Part shown: one piece after another, positions 1 through 7,757 of the stretch
Position numbering within the stretch: position 1 is the stretch's first letter
Layout of the letters: each line of letters starts with the position of its first letter
Assembly (NCBI GenBank): GCA_025924755.1
Contig: JAICHT010000092.1
Span: 1 to 11,995 of the forward strand
DNA from: Chitinophagaceae bacterium
GTDB lineage: Bacteria > Bacteroidota > Bacteroidia > Chitinophagales > Chitinophagaceae
Length of the DNA: 11,995 nucleotides
Reading direction: 5' to 3'
Made by a program: the position numbers and the translations under genes
Notes under the pieces: generated by a model
What the model was told of the DNA's origin: nothing
The model's input: the letters and a program-made list of their open reading frames with translations, nothing else
The model's database searches: none

Positions 1-2
1 AT

Positions 3-1211
3 GGTGCCATGGGAAACCAGCGTATTGCTGCTGCCAATCAGTACACCCAGTTTGGTGGTAGTAACGGAGCTTCCTTTTATGATATCAGCGGTACCAGTAC
101 CTCCGCTACGCCTGGAATCTATGTAGCTTTTATTGGTAACGGAGCTGGTAAATGGGAAACAAATATTACATCCAATGTTGGATTTGATGCAACACTTTTT
201 AAAGGAGCTACAAACATCACTTTCGATATATACCAGAAGAGAACAAAAGACCTGCTTTATAATGCGGAACAGCCCGCCACAGCAGGGGGCACCGCTTCCG
301 GAAATCCACCTGCGTTTAACATAGCCAGTATGAAGAACCACGGAATTGATATAGCCGTTACACAAAGAGCTAATATAGGGGGCAAAGATGGTCTGCGTTT
401 AGATGGTACACTTACTTTTACCACCTATAAAAATCAAATCACAAACATAGCAGAGGGCGTTAGTTCTTTCGATTATGATTACGAAGGTATGAGCGGTCTC
501 TTATCCGGCGTATTTATCAGAAACGCCGTAGGGCATCCAATGGCTTCTTATTTTGGATACCAGGTTCTTGGGTTATTTCAAAGTGATGAGGACGTAAGTA
601 AATCACCTGCTCAAACAGATGCGGCTCCTGGCCGTTTTAAATATAAAGATGCAAATGGAGATGGTGTAATTACGGATGCAGACCGGGTTTTCTTTGGAGA
701 TCCGAACCCAGATTTTACATATGGCCTCAACCTGAACCTTGCTTACAAAGCATTTGATATATCAGCTTTCTTTTATGGAGTACAGGGTGCTGATGCCATT
801 AATTTTGTAAGATGGTTTACTGATTTTTATCCATCTTTCCAGGGTGCTAAAAGTAAAGATGCCTTATATAATTCCTGGTCTCCTACTAACCCTAATGCCA
901 AAGTACCTATACAGGAAAATGCCGGTAATTTTAGTACCAATGGGGTTCCTAATTCTTATTATATGGAAAATGCTTCTTACTTACGATTAAAGAATTTATC
1001 GCTTGGCTACAACCTGCCCACTTCATTACTTCAGAGGTTTAAGATTGACAGGTTTAGAGTCTTTGTACAGGCCACCAACTTATTCACCATTACCAAGTAC
1101 ACTGGTTTAGACCCGGAAATCACAAATTTTGACGATCGTGCCGCTGGTATAGATGCCGGTTCTTATCCTTCGGTTAAACAATATAGTGTTGGTGCAAACA
1201 TAAATTTCTAA
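3..1211 (+). CDS. SusC/RagA-family TonB-dependent outer-membrane transporter, C-terminal part (5' end outside window)
   Basis: Outer-membrane beta-barrel transporter that, with SusD, imports oligosaccharides or other bulky nutrients using TonB energy. Only about 402 codons are present; SusC proteins usually run to about 1000 residues, so the signal peptide, carboxypeptidase-like domain, plug and early barrel lie to the left. The frame is already open at base 3, so the ATG at 9 is internal and not a start. Visible hallmarks are a calcium-loop-like segment DANGDGVITDAD (about 648-683) followed by FFGDPNPDFTYGLN, typical of the late SusC barrel; an ASYLRLKNLSLGYNLP segment; a FRVFVQATNLFTITKYTGLDPE segment near the end; and a terminal VGANINF ending in Phe, the usual signal for barrel assembly by BAM. 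The SusD gene follows after 17 nt, so the two are surely co-transcribed. The substrate cannot be read from this fragment. Confidence 0.95.
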   Translation, partial: GAMGNQRIAAANQYTQFGGSNGASFYDISGTSTSATPGIYVAFIGNGAGKWETNITSNVGFDATLFKGATNITFDIYQKRTKDLLYNAEQPATAGGTASGNPPAFNIASMKNHGIDIAVTQRANIGGKDGLRLDGTLTFTTYKNQITNIAEGVSSFDYDYEGMSGLLSGVFIRNAVGHPMASYFGYQVLGLFQSDEDVSKSPAQTDAAPGRFKYKDANGDGVITDADRVFFGDPNPDFTYGLNLNLAYKAFDISAFFYGVQGADAINFVRWFTDFYPSFQGAKSKDALYNSWSPTNPNAKVPIQENAGNFSTNGVPNSYYMENASYLRLKNLSLGYNLPTSLLQRFKIDRFRVFVQATNLFTITKYTGLDPEITNFDDRAAGIDAGSYPSVKQYSVGANINF

Positions 1212-1228
1212 AGATTAAAATTTGTATA

Positions 1229-2977
1229 ATGAAAAAAATTAGTTCAATAGCTATATCCATTACAGCAATACTATTTATTTTATATTCCTGTAAAAAAAGC
1301 TTTCTTGACCGGCCTGCTTATGGTACTTTAGATTCATCAGGAGTGGCAAATCAAAAATCTATTGAAGCTCTTTTAATTGGCGCCTATTCTATGTTAGATG
1401 GCTACCAGACCACCAATGGAATTGGGGGTTGGGAAAGTGCAGCCGATAACTGGGTATATGGAAGTATCTGTGGAGGTGATGCACATAAAGGAAGTGATGC
1501 AAGTGACCAGGCTGATATTATTCCAATCGAACAATATAAAGCCGATGCTACCAATAATTATTTCAATCAAAAATGGAAGGCTGTATATGAAGGCGTCACC
1601 AGGTCCAATGTTATTTTAAAAGTACTTGCACAGGCGAAAGATGTACCTGCTGCAGATGCTACACGTATAAGGGCAGAAGCCAGGTTTTTAAGGGCGCATT
1701 TTCATTTTGAACTTAAAAAGATGTGGAATAATGTGCCATTTATAGATGAAACGATGACGGACTTTACAGTTCCCAACAATAAAGTAAATGTGCCCAACGA
1801 TGTAGATATATGGCCAAAAATAGAAGCTGACCTTCAATTTGCTTACGATAGTCTTCCACCTACACAACCTGAAATAGGAAGAGTTAATAAATGGGCTGCT
1901 GGGGCAATGCTGGGAAAGTGTTTGATGTTTCAAAAAAAATACGCAGAAGCTAAAGCTGTCTTAAAACAAGTTTATGATAACGGCACTAATTCGGGTGGTG
2001 TCAAATATGGCTTAGTAGAAAAGTTTTCGGATAATTTTAATGCGGCTACCAAAAACAATAAAGAAACGGTATTTGCAGTGCAAAGTTCTGTAAATGATGG
2101 TAGTGGAGCAGCGAACGCAAACTATGGCGATGTTTTAAATATGCCATATGGTGGGCCATGGGACTGTTGCGGATTTTTTGTTCCTTCTCAGGATCTGGTT
2201 AATTCCTACAAGGTAGATGCAACGACAGGTTTGCCGGATTTCGACAATTATAACGTCAATCCTGTTAAAAGTGATGAGGGTTTGAAATCTGATGAACCTT
2301 TCACACCTTACGCCGGTACTTTAGATCCGCGGTTAGACTGGACGGTGGGCAGGAGAGGTATCCCTTATCTTGACTGGGGTATATTTCCTGGTTATGACTG
2401 GATGCGTGATCAGCAATATTCAGGTCCATATAGCCCGGTAAAAGATGTTTACTACAAAGGACAAAAAGGTTCTTTAACCGATAACAATTTTTGGTCAACT
2501 ACAGTAACTGCCATTAACGTGAATTTGATACGTTTTGCAGATGTAATTCTATGGTTGGCTGAGTGTGAAGTGGAAGCACCGGGAGGCGACTTAAATCAAG
2601 CCCGGGAATATGTAAATGAAGTAAGGGCAAGGGCTGCTAATCCGGTAAGTTGGGTTGTTTTAGACGGTACAAATAAACCCGCTGCAAATTATAAACTGGG
2701 TTTATATAACACTCCATGGACCGATCAGATTTATGCAAGAAAAGCGGTACATTTTGAAAGGAAATTAGAATTGGCAATGGAAGGGCATCGCTTTTTTGAT
2801 CTGGTAAGATGGGGTGAGGCCGCTGAAACTTTGAACAAGTATCTTAAGTATGAAAGTACCCTCCGGGTTTATTTGCAAGGAGCGCAGTTTACTCCTAACC
2901 AGGATGAGTATTTTCCAATACCACAAAGACAAATAGATTTAAGTAATGGAACACTTCATCAAAACCCGGGGCATTAA
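1229..2977 (+). CDS. SusD/RagB-family surface glycan-binding lipoprotein
   Basis: Surface lipoprotein that caps the SusC barrel and delivers glycan to it. The 582-residue length is normal for the family. The N-terminus has two lysines, a hydrophobic stretch and a lipobox LYSC with Cys21 as the lipidated residue, followed by KKSFLD, the common SusD mature start. Family signatures are the TPR-like helix RAEARFLRAHFHF (148-160) with the nearby NNVPFIDE; the late FERKLELAMEGHRFFDLVRWG region (from about 509), nearly diagnostic of RagB/SusD; and a YFPIPQRQIDLSNGTLHQNPGH-type tail. There is an adjacent Cys pair (313-314) in a GGPWDCCGFF segment. The start at 1229 is supported by the signal peptide and by the short gap from SusC. 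It is followed by a 152-nt AT-rich gap before the next gene. Ligand specificity cannot be predicted. Confidence 0.96.
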   Translation: MKKISSIAISITAILFILYSCKKSFLDRPAYGTLDSSGVANQKSIEALLIGAYSMLDGYQTTNGIGGWESAADNWVYGSICGGDAHKGSDASDQADIIPIEQYKADATNNYFNQKWKAVYEGVTRSNVILKVLAQAKDVPAADATRIRAEARFLRAHFHFELKKMWNNVPFIDETMTDFTVPNNKVNVPNDVDIWPKIEADLQFAYDSLPPTQPEIGRVNKWAAGAMLGKCLMFQKKYAEAKAVLKQVYDNGTNSGGVKYGLVEKFSDNFNAATKNNKETVFAVQSSVNDGSGAANANYGDVLNMPYGGPWDCCGFFVPSQDLVNSYKVDATTGLPDFDNYNVNPVKSDEGLKSDEPFTPYAGTLDPRLDWTVGRRGIPYLDWGIFPGYDWMRDQQYSGPYSPVKDVYYKGQKGSLTDNNFWSTTVTAINVNLIRFADVILWLAECEVEAPGGDLNQAREYVNEVRARAANPVSWVVLDGTNKPAANYKLGLYNTPWTDQIYARKAVHFERKLELAMEGHRFFDLVRWGEAAETLNKYLKYESTLRVYLQGAQFTPNQDEYFPIPQRQIDLSNGTLHQNPGH

Positions 2978-3129
2978 TATTCTGTATGCTTTAAAGGTTT
3001 GACAACTTAATTCTATCAATCTTATTAAGACTTACAATATCTAAGATATTTTGTTATAAAATTCATTCGTATAAACAGTACGTTATTAGCATCGATTAAT
3101 ATTTTTTATCTTCTTTAAACACCATATTT

Positions 3130-4047
3130 ATGCATACATCCCGCCGGAGTTTTATTAAAAGAAGCAGTATGGCACTTGCTGGTTCTGCGCTGCTTCCCCG
3201 TTTTATTTTACAGGGAGAAGAAAGTAAAGACCATGTTTTAGGGATCCAGTTGTGGACGGTAAAGGACTATATGGAAAAAGACCCTGCAGGTACTCTTAAA
3301 CTCCTGTCAAAAATGGGATATAAGTATGTAGAAAATGCAGGCTATGAAAACAGGAAATTTTATGGTTACGGGGTAAATGATTTTAAAAAGCTTTTGAGTG
3401 ATACCGGTTTGCATATGCCCAGTGGGCACAGCTTTCTGGGTGCGGCAGCCTGGAATAAAACCAATAATGATTTTACAGACGAGTGGAAGTACACCATAGA
3501 AGATGCATCGGCTGTGGGAATGAAGTACGTCTTAAGCCCCGGGGTAGATGAAAGTCTTTGCAAAAACACGGATGATTTTAAATGGTACATGGATTTGTTT
3601 AACAAAACAGGCGAGCTGTGTAAAAAGGCAGGAATAACATTTGGCTACCATAATGAAAACTATGAATTTAACCACAGCCTTAATGGTACAAGGCTATATG
3701 ATCTTTTGCTTCAGCAAACAGATAAGTCGCTGGTGGTGCAGCAAATAGATATTGGCAATATGTACGAACCCGGCGGAAGACCTATGGATTATTTAAAACG
3801 CTATCCCGGGCGGTTTCTTTTAATGCATGTAAAAGATGAAATGAAAAGAAATTCACCTTCTAAAAACGGAGAAGTATATGAAAGCACGGTGCTGGGCAAA
3901 GGAGTAATAGGAGTGAAGCAGGTAGTGGATTATGCCAGGAAGTCGGGTGTACAGTACTTTATCATAGAACAGGAGTCTTTTCAGGATAAAACATCAATTG
4001 AATGTGCAAGGGAAGATTTCAACATGATGAAAAAATGGGGCTATTGA
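3130..4047 (+). CDS. Tat-exported sugar phosphate isomerase/epimerase-like TIM-barrel protein (xylose-isomerase-like, PF01261 type)
   Basis: A 305-residue protein with an N-terminal twin-arginine leader, SRRSFIKRS followed by a hydrophobic ALAGSALLP stretch, so it is predicted to be exported folded to the periplasm. The rest matches the xylose-isomerase-like TIM barrel family: GIQLWTVKD at the first strand, GYKYVENAG, then GYHNENYEF (His174, Glu176, Glu179), QQIDIGNM (Asp207), LLMHVKDE (His233, Asp236) and FIIEQESF (Glu280). These acidic and His residues sit where the family binds a divalent metal; which ones ligate is inferred. It lies 85 nt upstream of the first GMC oxidoreductase on the same strand. 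TIM-barrel proteins of this family next to flavin oxidoreductases are known in 3-keto-glycoside and C-glycoside cleavage pathways, so a role on an oxidised sugar is plausible but unproven. The leader argues against a cytosolic sugar-phosphate substrate. Confidence 0.88.
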   Translation: MHTSRRSFIKRSSMALAGSALLPRFILQGEESKDHVLGIQLWTVKDYMEKDPAGTLKLLSKMGYKYVENAGYENRKFYGYGVNDFKKLLSDTGLHMPSGHSFLGAAAWNKTNNDFTDEWKYTIEDASAVGMKYVLSPGVDESLCKNTDDFKWYMDLFNKTGELCKKAGITFGYHNENYEFNHSLNGTRLYDLLLQQTDKSLVVQQIDIGNMYEPGGRPMDYLKRYPGRFLLMHVKDEMKRNSPSKNGEVYESTVLGKGVIGVKQVVDYARKSGVQYFIIEQESFQDKTSIECAREDFNMMKKWGY

Positions 4048-4132
4048 TAACACATCACGCATACACTATTGGTCGAAACCATTCCGATACTTCAAAACAA
4101 TTTATATTTACTATTAACCTAAGTAACAATTT

Positions 4133-5860
4133 ATGCCAGGAGATTCTTTACAAGTACATATCAACACAAAAGGTACTGCGGCAAATACATATGATGCTAT
4201 AGTAATAGGCTCGGGCATCAGTGGCGGCTGGGCAGCAAAAGAACTGTGTGAACATGGTATAAAAACATTGTTATTAGAACGTGGGCGCAATGTGGTACAT
4301 AAAAAAGATTATCCGACGGCCATGAAAAGTCCATGGGAATTTACGCATCGTGGTAGATTGCCGTTAGCAATAGAAAAAGAGAATCCAATAATAAGCAAGT
4401 GTTATGCATTTGATGAAAGTGCCCAGCATTTTTTTGTAAAAGATAAAGAGCATCCTTATGTACAGGAAAAGCCTTTTGACTGGATAAGAGGATACCAGGT
4501 AGGCGGTAAATCATTAATGTGGGCAAGGGAGACACAACGCTGGAGCAACTATGAATTTGAAGCACCTGCACGGGATGGCTTTGCGGTTGACTGGCCCATA
4601 CGATATGATGATATAGCTCCCTGGTATAGTCATGTGGAGGAATTTGCAGGCATCAGCGGCAATAAAGATGGCATTGAACATTTACCCGATGGCGAATTTC
4701 TTCCTCCCTGGGAAATGAATTGTGTAGAGAAAAAAATGCAGGAAAGAGTGAATGCATTTTATAAAGACAGGAAAATGCTAATGGGTCGTTGTGCTAACCT
4801 TAGTCACCCCACAGAAGTGCAGCTACAGCAGGGCCGTGGGCAATGCCAGGCCCGTAATTTATGCCAGCGGGGTTGCCCCTATGGAGGATACTTCAGTTCA
4901 AATTCAGCAACGCTGCCATGGGCACAGAAAACAGGCAACCTTACCTTGCAGCCCGATTCTGTGGTGCATTCCATTATTTATGATGAACAAAAAGGCAAAG
5001 CAGTAGGCGTACGTGTTATTAACGCTCATACCAAGCAGGAAACGGAATATTTTGCAAAGATTATTTTTGTAAATGCAGCTTGCTTAAACAGTAACCTTAT
5101 TTTATTGAATTCAACTTCTAACCGGTTCCCAAATGGCTTAGGAAATGATCATGACATTTTAGGAAGATATATGGCATTTCAGAATTACAGAGGCTCATTA
5201 AGTGCAACGATTGATGGATTTGAAGATGAGTATTATTATGGTCGCCGGCCCGTCTCTCCATTAATGCCCAGCTTTAGAAATGTATACAAACAGGACACCG
5301 ATTTTCTTCGCGGTTATCTTGTTTTCTGGGGTGCTTACCGTAAAGCCGGCAGAGATACAAATGAAACGATAGGCGCTGCCTACAAAGAAGCATTAACTGA
5401 AGCCGGTGGCTGGGAGGTGTATATGAGTATGCAGGGCGAAGTAATTCCCAAGCATGACAATCATGTGCGATTGAGTAAAGACCTGAAAGATGAATGGGGA
5501 ATCCCTCAATTGATAACATCTGTTTCGTATGATGATAACGATGAAAAAATGGTGAAAGATTTTTTAGAGCAGGGCGCTGAAATACTTGAAAAAGCGGGCT
5601 GCAAAAACATTGTTCCAAATGATAGCAAACAGGCACCGGGGCTGGATATTCATGAAATGGGTGGCGCAAGAATGGGGAAAGATCCTACAACATCCATTCT
5701 TAATAAATGGAACCAGGTGCATAGCTGTAAAAATGTATTTGTTACCGATGGCGCTTGTATGACATCAGTAGGAAATCAAAATCCATCTCTCACATTTATG
5801 GCACTTACTGCCCGCGCAGCAAATCATGCTGTTGAGGAACTAAAGAAGGGTAATCTGTAA
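4133..5860 (+). CDS. GMC-family FAD-dependent oxidoreductase, copy 1
   Basis: Predicted flavin dehydrogenase oxidising a sugar or alcohol hydroxyl; 575 residues. The Rossmann FAD site is DAIVIGSGISGG (G26-x-G28-x-x-G31) with Glu49 (LLLERG) at the end of strand 2. A second nucleotide-proximal segment is GYQVGGKSLMWARETQRW. The catalytic pair typical of GMC enzymes is His507 (DIHEMGGARMG) and Asn550 (NQNPSLTFMALTARAA). A cysteine motif C238-x5-C244-x3-C248 followed by PYGGYFSSNS resembles the cysteine region of FAD-glucose/gluconate dehydrogenase large subunits, where it holds an Fe-S cluster; this suggests electrons go to a partner rather than to oxygen. No signal peptide is visible. Relatives often pair with a small Tat-leader subunit (gluconate 2-dehydrogenase subunit 3 family), which could carry it out folded, but none is encoded in this window. 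It is a tandem paralogue of the next gene, sharing near-identical DNA tracts. The substrate is unknown. Confidence 0.94.
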   Translation: MPGDSLQVHINTKGTAANTYDAIVIGSGISGGWAAKELCEHGIKTLLLERGRNVVHKKDYPTAMKSPWEFTHRGRLPLAIEKENPIISKCYAFDESAQHFFVKDKEHPYVQEKPFDWIRGYQVGGKSLMWARETQRWSNYEFEAPARDGFAVDWPIRYDDIAPWYSHVEEFAGISGNKDGIEHLPDGEFLPPWEMNCVEKKMQERVNAFYKDRKMLMGRCANLSHPTEVQLQQGRGQCQARNLCQRGCPYGGYFSSNSATLPWAQKTGNLTLQPDSVVHSIIYDEQKGKAVGVRVINAHTKQETEYFAKIIFVNAACLNSNLILLNSTSNRFPNGLGNDHDILGRYMAFQNYRGSLSATIDGFEDEYYYGRRPVSPLMPSFRNVYKQDTDFLRGYLVFWGAYRKAGRDTNETIGAAYKEALTEAGGWEVYMSMQGEVIPKHDNHVRLSKDLKDEWGIPQLITSVSYDDNDEKMVKDFLEQGAEILEKAGCKNIVPNDSKQAPGLDIHEMGGARMGKDPTTSILNKWNQVHSCKNVFVTDGACMTSVGNQNPSLTFMALTARAANHAVEELKKGNL

Positions 5861-5950
5861 GAAAGAGAATAGTTGGTTTTAAAAATTTGATTTCGTTGAT
5901 AACCGGAGCAGGATATAAATTACAATACTTCTATTAAAAACTAATATACT

Positions 5951-7681
5951 ATGCCAGGAGATTCTTTACAAGTACATATCAACACAAAAGGTACTGCGGC
6001 AAATACATATGATGCTATAGTAATTGGCTCGGGCATCAGTGGCGGCTGGGCAGCAAAAGAACTGTGTGATAAAGGGTTAAAGACCCTAATGCTCGAAAGA
6101 GGTAGAGATGTGGTACACATAAAAGATTATCCGACAGCAACTATGGCTCCCTGGCAGTTTCCACACCGTGGCAATTTACCCCTGGCAGTTGTAAAAGAAA
6201 ACCCGATTGTGGAGCGGTGTTATGCTTTCAGCGAAGCCTCACAACATTTTTTTGTAAAAGATAAAGAGCATCCTTATGTACAGGAAAAGCCTTTTGACTG
6301 GATCAGAGGCTACCAGGTGGGTGGTAAATCGTTATTGTGGGCACGGCAAACGCAACGCTGGAGCAAATATGATTTTGAAGGCCCTGCACGGGATGGCTTT
6401 GCAGTAGACTGGCCTATACGATATGATGATATAGCTCCCTGGTATAGTCATGTGGAGAAATTTGCAGGCATCAGCGGCAATAAAGATGGATACGATACAC
6501 TGCCCGATGGTGAATTCCTCCCTCCCTGGGAAATGAATTGTGTGGAAAAGGATATTCAGCAAAAGATAATGGACAATTATAAAAATCGTTATGTAGTGCA
6601 GGGTCGTTGTGCGCATCTTACCAAGCCAAATCCTATTCATATAGAACAAGGCCGCACCCAGTGCCAGGCTAGAAGTTTATGTGAACGCGGTTGCCCGTAT
6701 GGAGGTTATTTCAGTTCAAATGCATCCACCATTCCGTGGGCAAAAAAGTCGGGCAACTTAACACTGCGTACTGATTCGGTAGTGCATTCCATTATTTACG
6801 ATGATAAGAAAGGTAAAGCCGTAGGAGTAAACGTAATTGATGCACATACAAAGCAGGCAACAGCCTATTTTGCAAAGATTATTTTTGTAAATGCAGCTTG
6901 CTTTAATTCCAATCTCATTTTATTGAATTCAACCTCTGATCGTTTTCCAAATGGTTTTGGAAATGATAATGGGCTGTTAGGAAAATATATTGCTTTTCAC
7001 AATTACAGGGGCAGCGTATCCGCCTCGTATGATGGGCCGGAAGATAAATATTATTATGGCCGAAGGCCCACCCAGCCCATGATGCCGAACTTTAGAAATG
7101 TTCATAAACAGGAGATGGATTTTCTTCGGGGTTATATGAGTTTTTATGGTGCCGGCAGAGGAAGTGCTAATAGTAGCGGGCAAGAACAAATTGGCGGTAG
7201 TTTTAAAGATTCACTTACAGAGCCGGGCGACTGGTATGTTTCTATGATGATGCAGGGTGAAACCATCCCTAAAGTGACCAATCATGTTTCTTTAAGTAAG
7301 GATAAAAAAGATCAATGGGGTATTCCGCAACTTGCTTTTAACGTTGATTACGATGATAACGATGTGAAATCATTCAAGGATTTTTTAAACCAGGCATCGG
7401 AAATGCTGGATAAAGCAGGGTGTAAGAATATTACCCAGCATGACAGCAAACAAGCGCCTGGCCTCGATATTCACGAAATGGGTGGTGTGAGGATGGGCAA
7501 AGATCCAAAGACATCAATGCTGAATTCGTGGAACCAGTTTCATAATTGTAAAAATGTATTTGTAACCGATGGCGCCTGTATGACATCAACCAGTACACAA
7601 AATCCATCACTTACTTTTATGGCTTTAACAGCACGGGCAGCCAATCATGCAGTTGAGGAATTAAAGAAAGGAAATATTTAG
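5951..7681 (+). CDS. GMC-family FAD-dependent oxidoreductase, copy 2
   Basis: Paralogue of the preceding gene, 576 residues, 90 nt downstream. The FAD motif (G26-x-G28-x-x-G31), the cysteine motif C238-x5-C244-x3-C248 and the catalytic pair His508 (DIHEMGGVRMG) and Asn551 (TQNPSLTFMAL) are all retained, so both copies look active. The first 39 residues equal those of copy 1. Differences cluster between roughly residues 185 and 235 and 360 and 430, and just before Asn551 (STSTQNP against SVGNQNP), regions that in GMC enzymes line the substrate side, so a different sugar preference is plausible. No signal peptide is seen. The reading frame is intact, with a single-codon length difference from copy 1. 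The gene ends 76 nt from the convergent alditol oxidase-like gene. The exact substrate is unknown; sugar or glycoside oxidation is inferred from the locus. Confidence 0.94.
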   Translation: MPGDSLQVHINTKGTAANTYDAIVIGSGISGGWAAKELCDKGLKTLMLERGRDVVHIKDYPTATMAPWQFPHRGNLPLAVVKENPIVERCYAFSEASQHFFVKDKEHPYVQEKPFDWIRGYQVGGKSLLWARQTQRWSKYDFEGPARDGFAVDWPIRYDDIAPWYSHVEKFAGISGNKDGYDTLPDGEFLPPWEMNCVEKDIQQKIMDNYKNRYVVQGRCAHLTKPNPIHIEQGRTQCQARSLCERGCPYGGYFSSNASTIPWAKKSGNLTLRTDSVVHSIIYDDKKGKAVGVNVIDAHTKQATAYFAKIIFVNAACFNSNLILLNSTSDRFPNGFGNDNGLLGKYIAFHNYRGSVSASYDGPEDKYYYGRRPTQPMMPNFRNVHKQEMDFLRGYMSFYGAGRGSANSSGQEQIGGSFKDSLTEPGDWYVSMMMQGETIPKVTNHVSLSKDKKDQWGIPQLAFNVDYDDNDVKSFKDFLNQASEMLDKAGCKNITQHDSKQAPGLDIHEMGGVRMGKDPKTSMLNSWNQFHNCKNVFVTDGACMTSTSTQNPSLTFMALTARAANHAVEELKKGNI

Positions 7682-7757
7682 TTTAAATTAAAAGTCTGAA
7701 AGCAAGTTATAATAACAATAAAGTTTTAAAGCTGGTAGAATTGGCAAAATTAAATTT

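Noticed and set aside
3036..3050. Small hairpin AATATC-TAA-GATATT between SusD and the isomerase as a terminator
   Set aside because: The stem is only 6 bp and nearly all A/T, the loop is 3 nt and there is no real T-tract; expected by chance in such AT-rich DNA.
5274..5669. 131-codon minus-strand ORF inside GMC copy 1
   Set aside because: Wholly antisense to a well-supported gene and rich in His, Cys and Pro, as expected from a shadow frame.
7682..7757. Bidirectional terminator between the convergent GMC copy 2 and alditol oxidase genes
   Set aside because: Palindromes here (GTTATAATAAC, AAAATTAAATTTT) have loops too short to fold into a stable hairpin and are A/T only.
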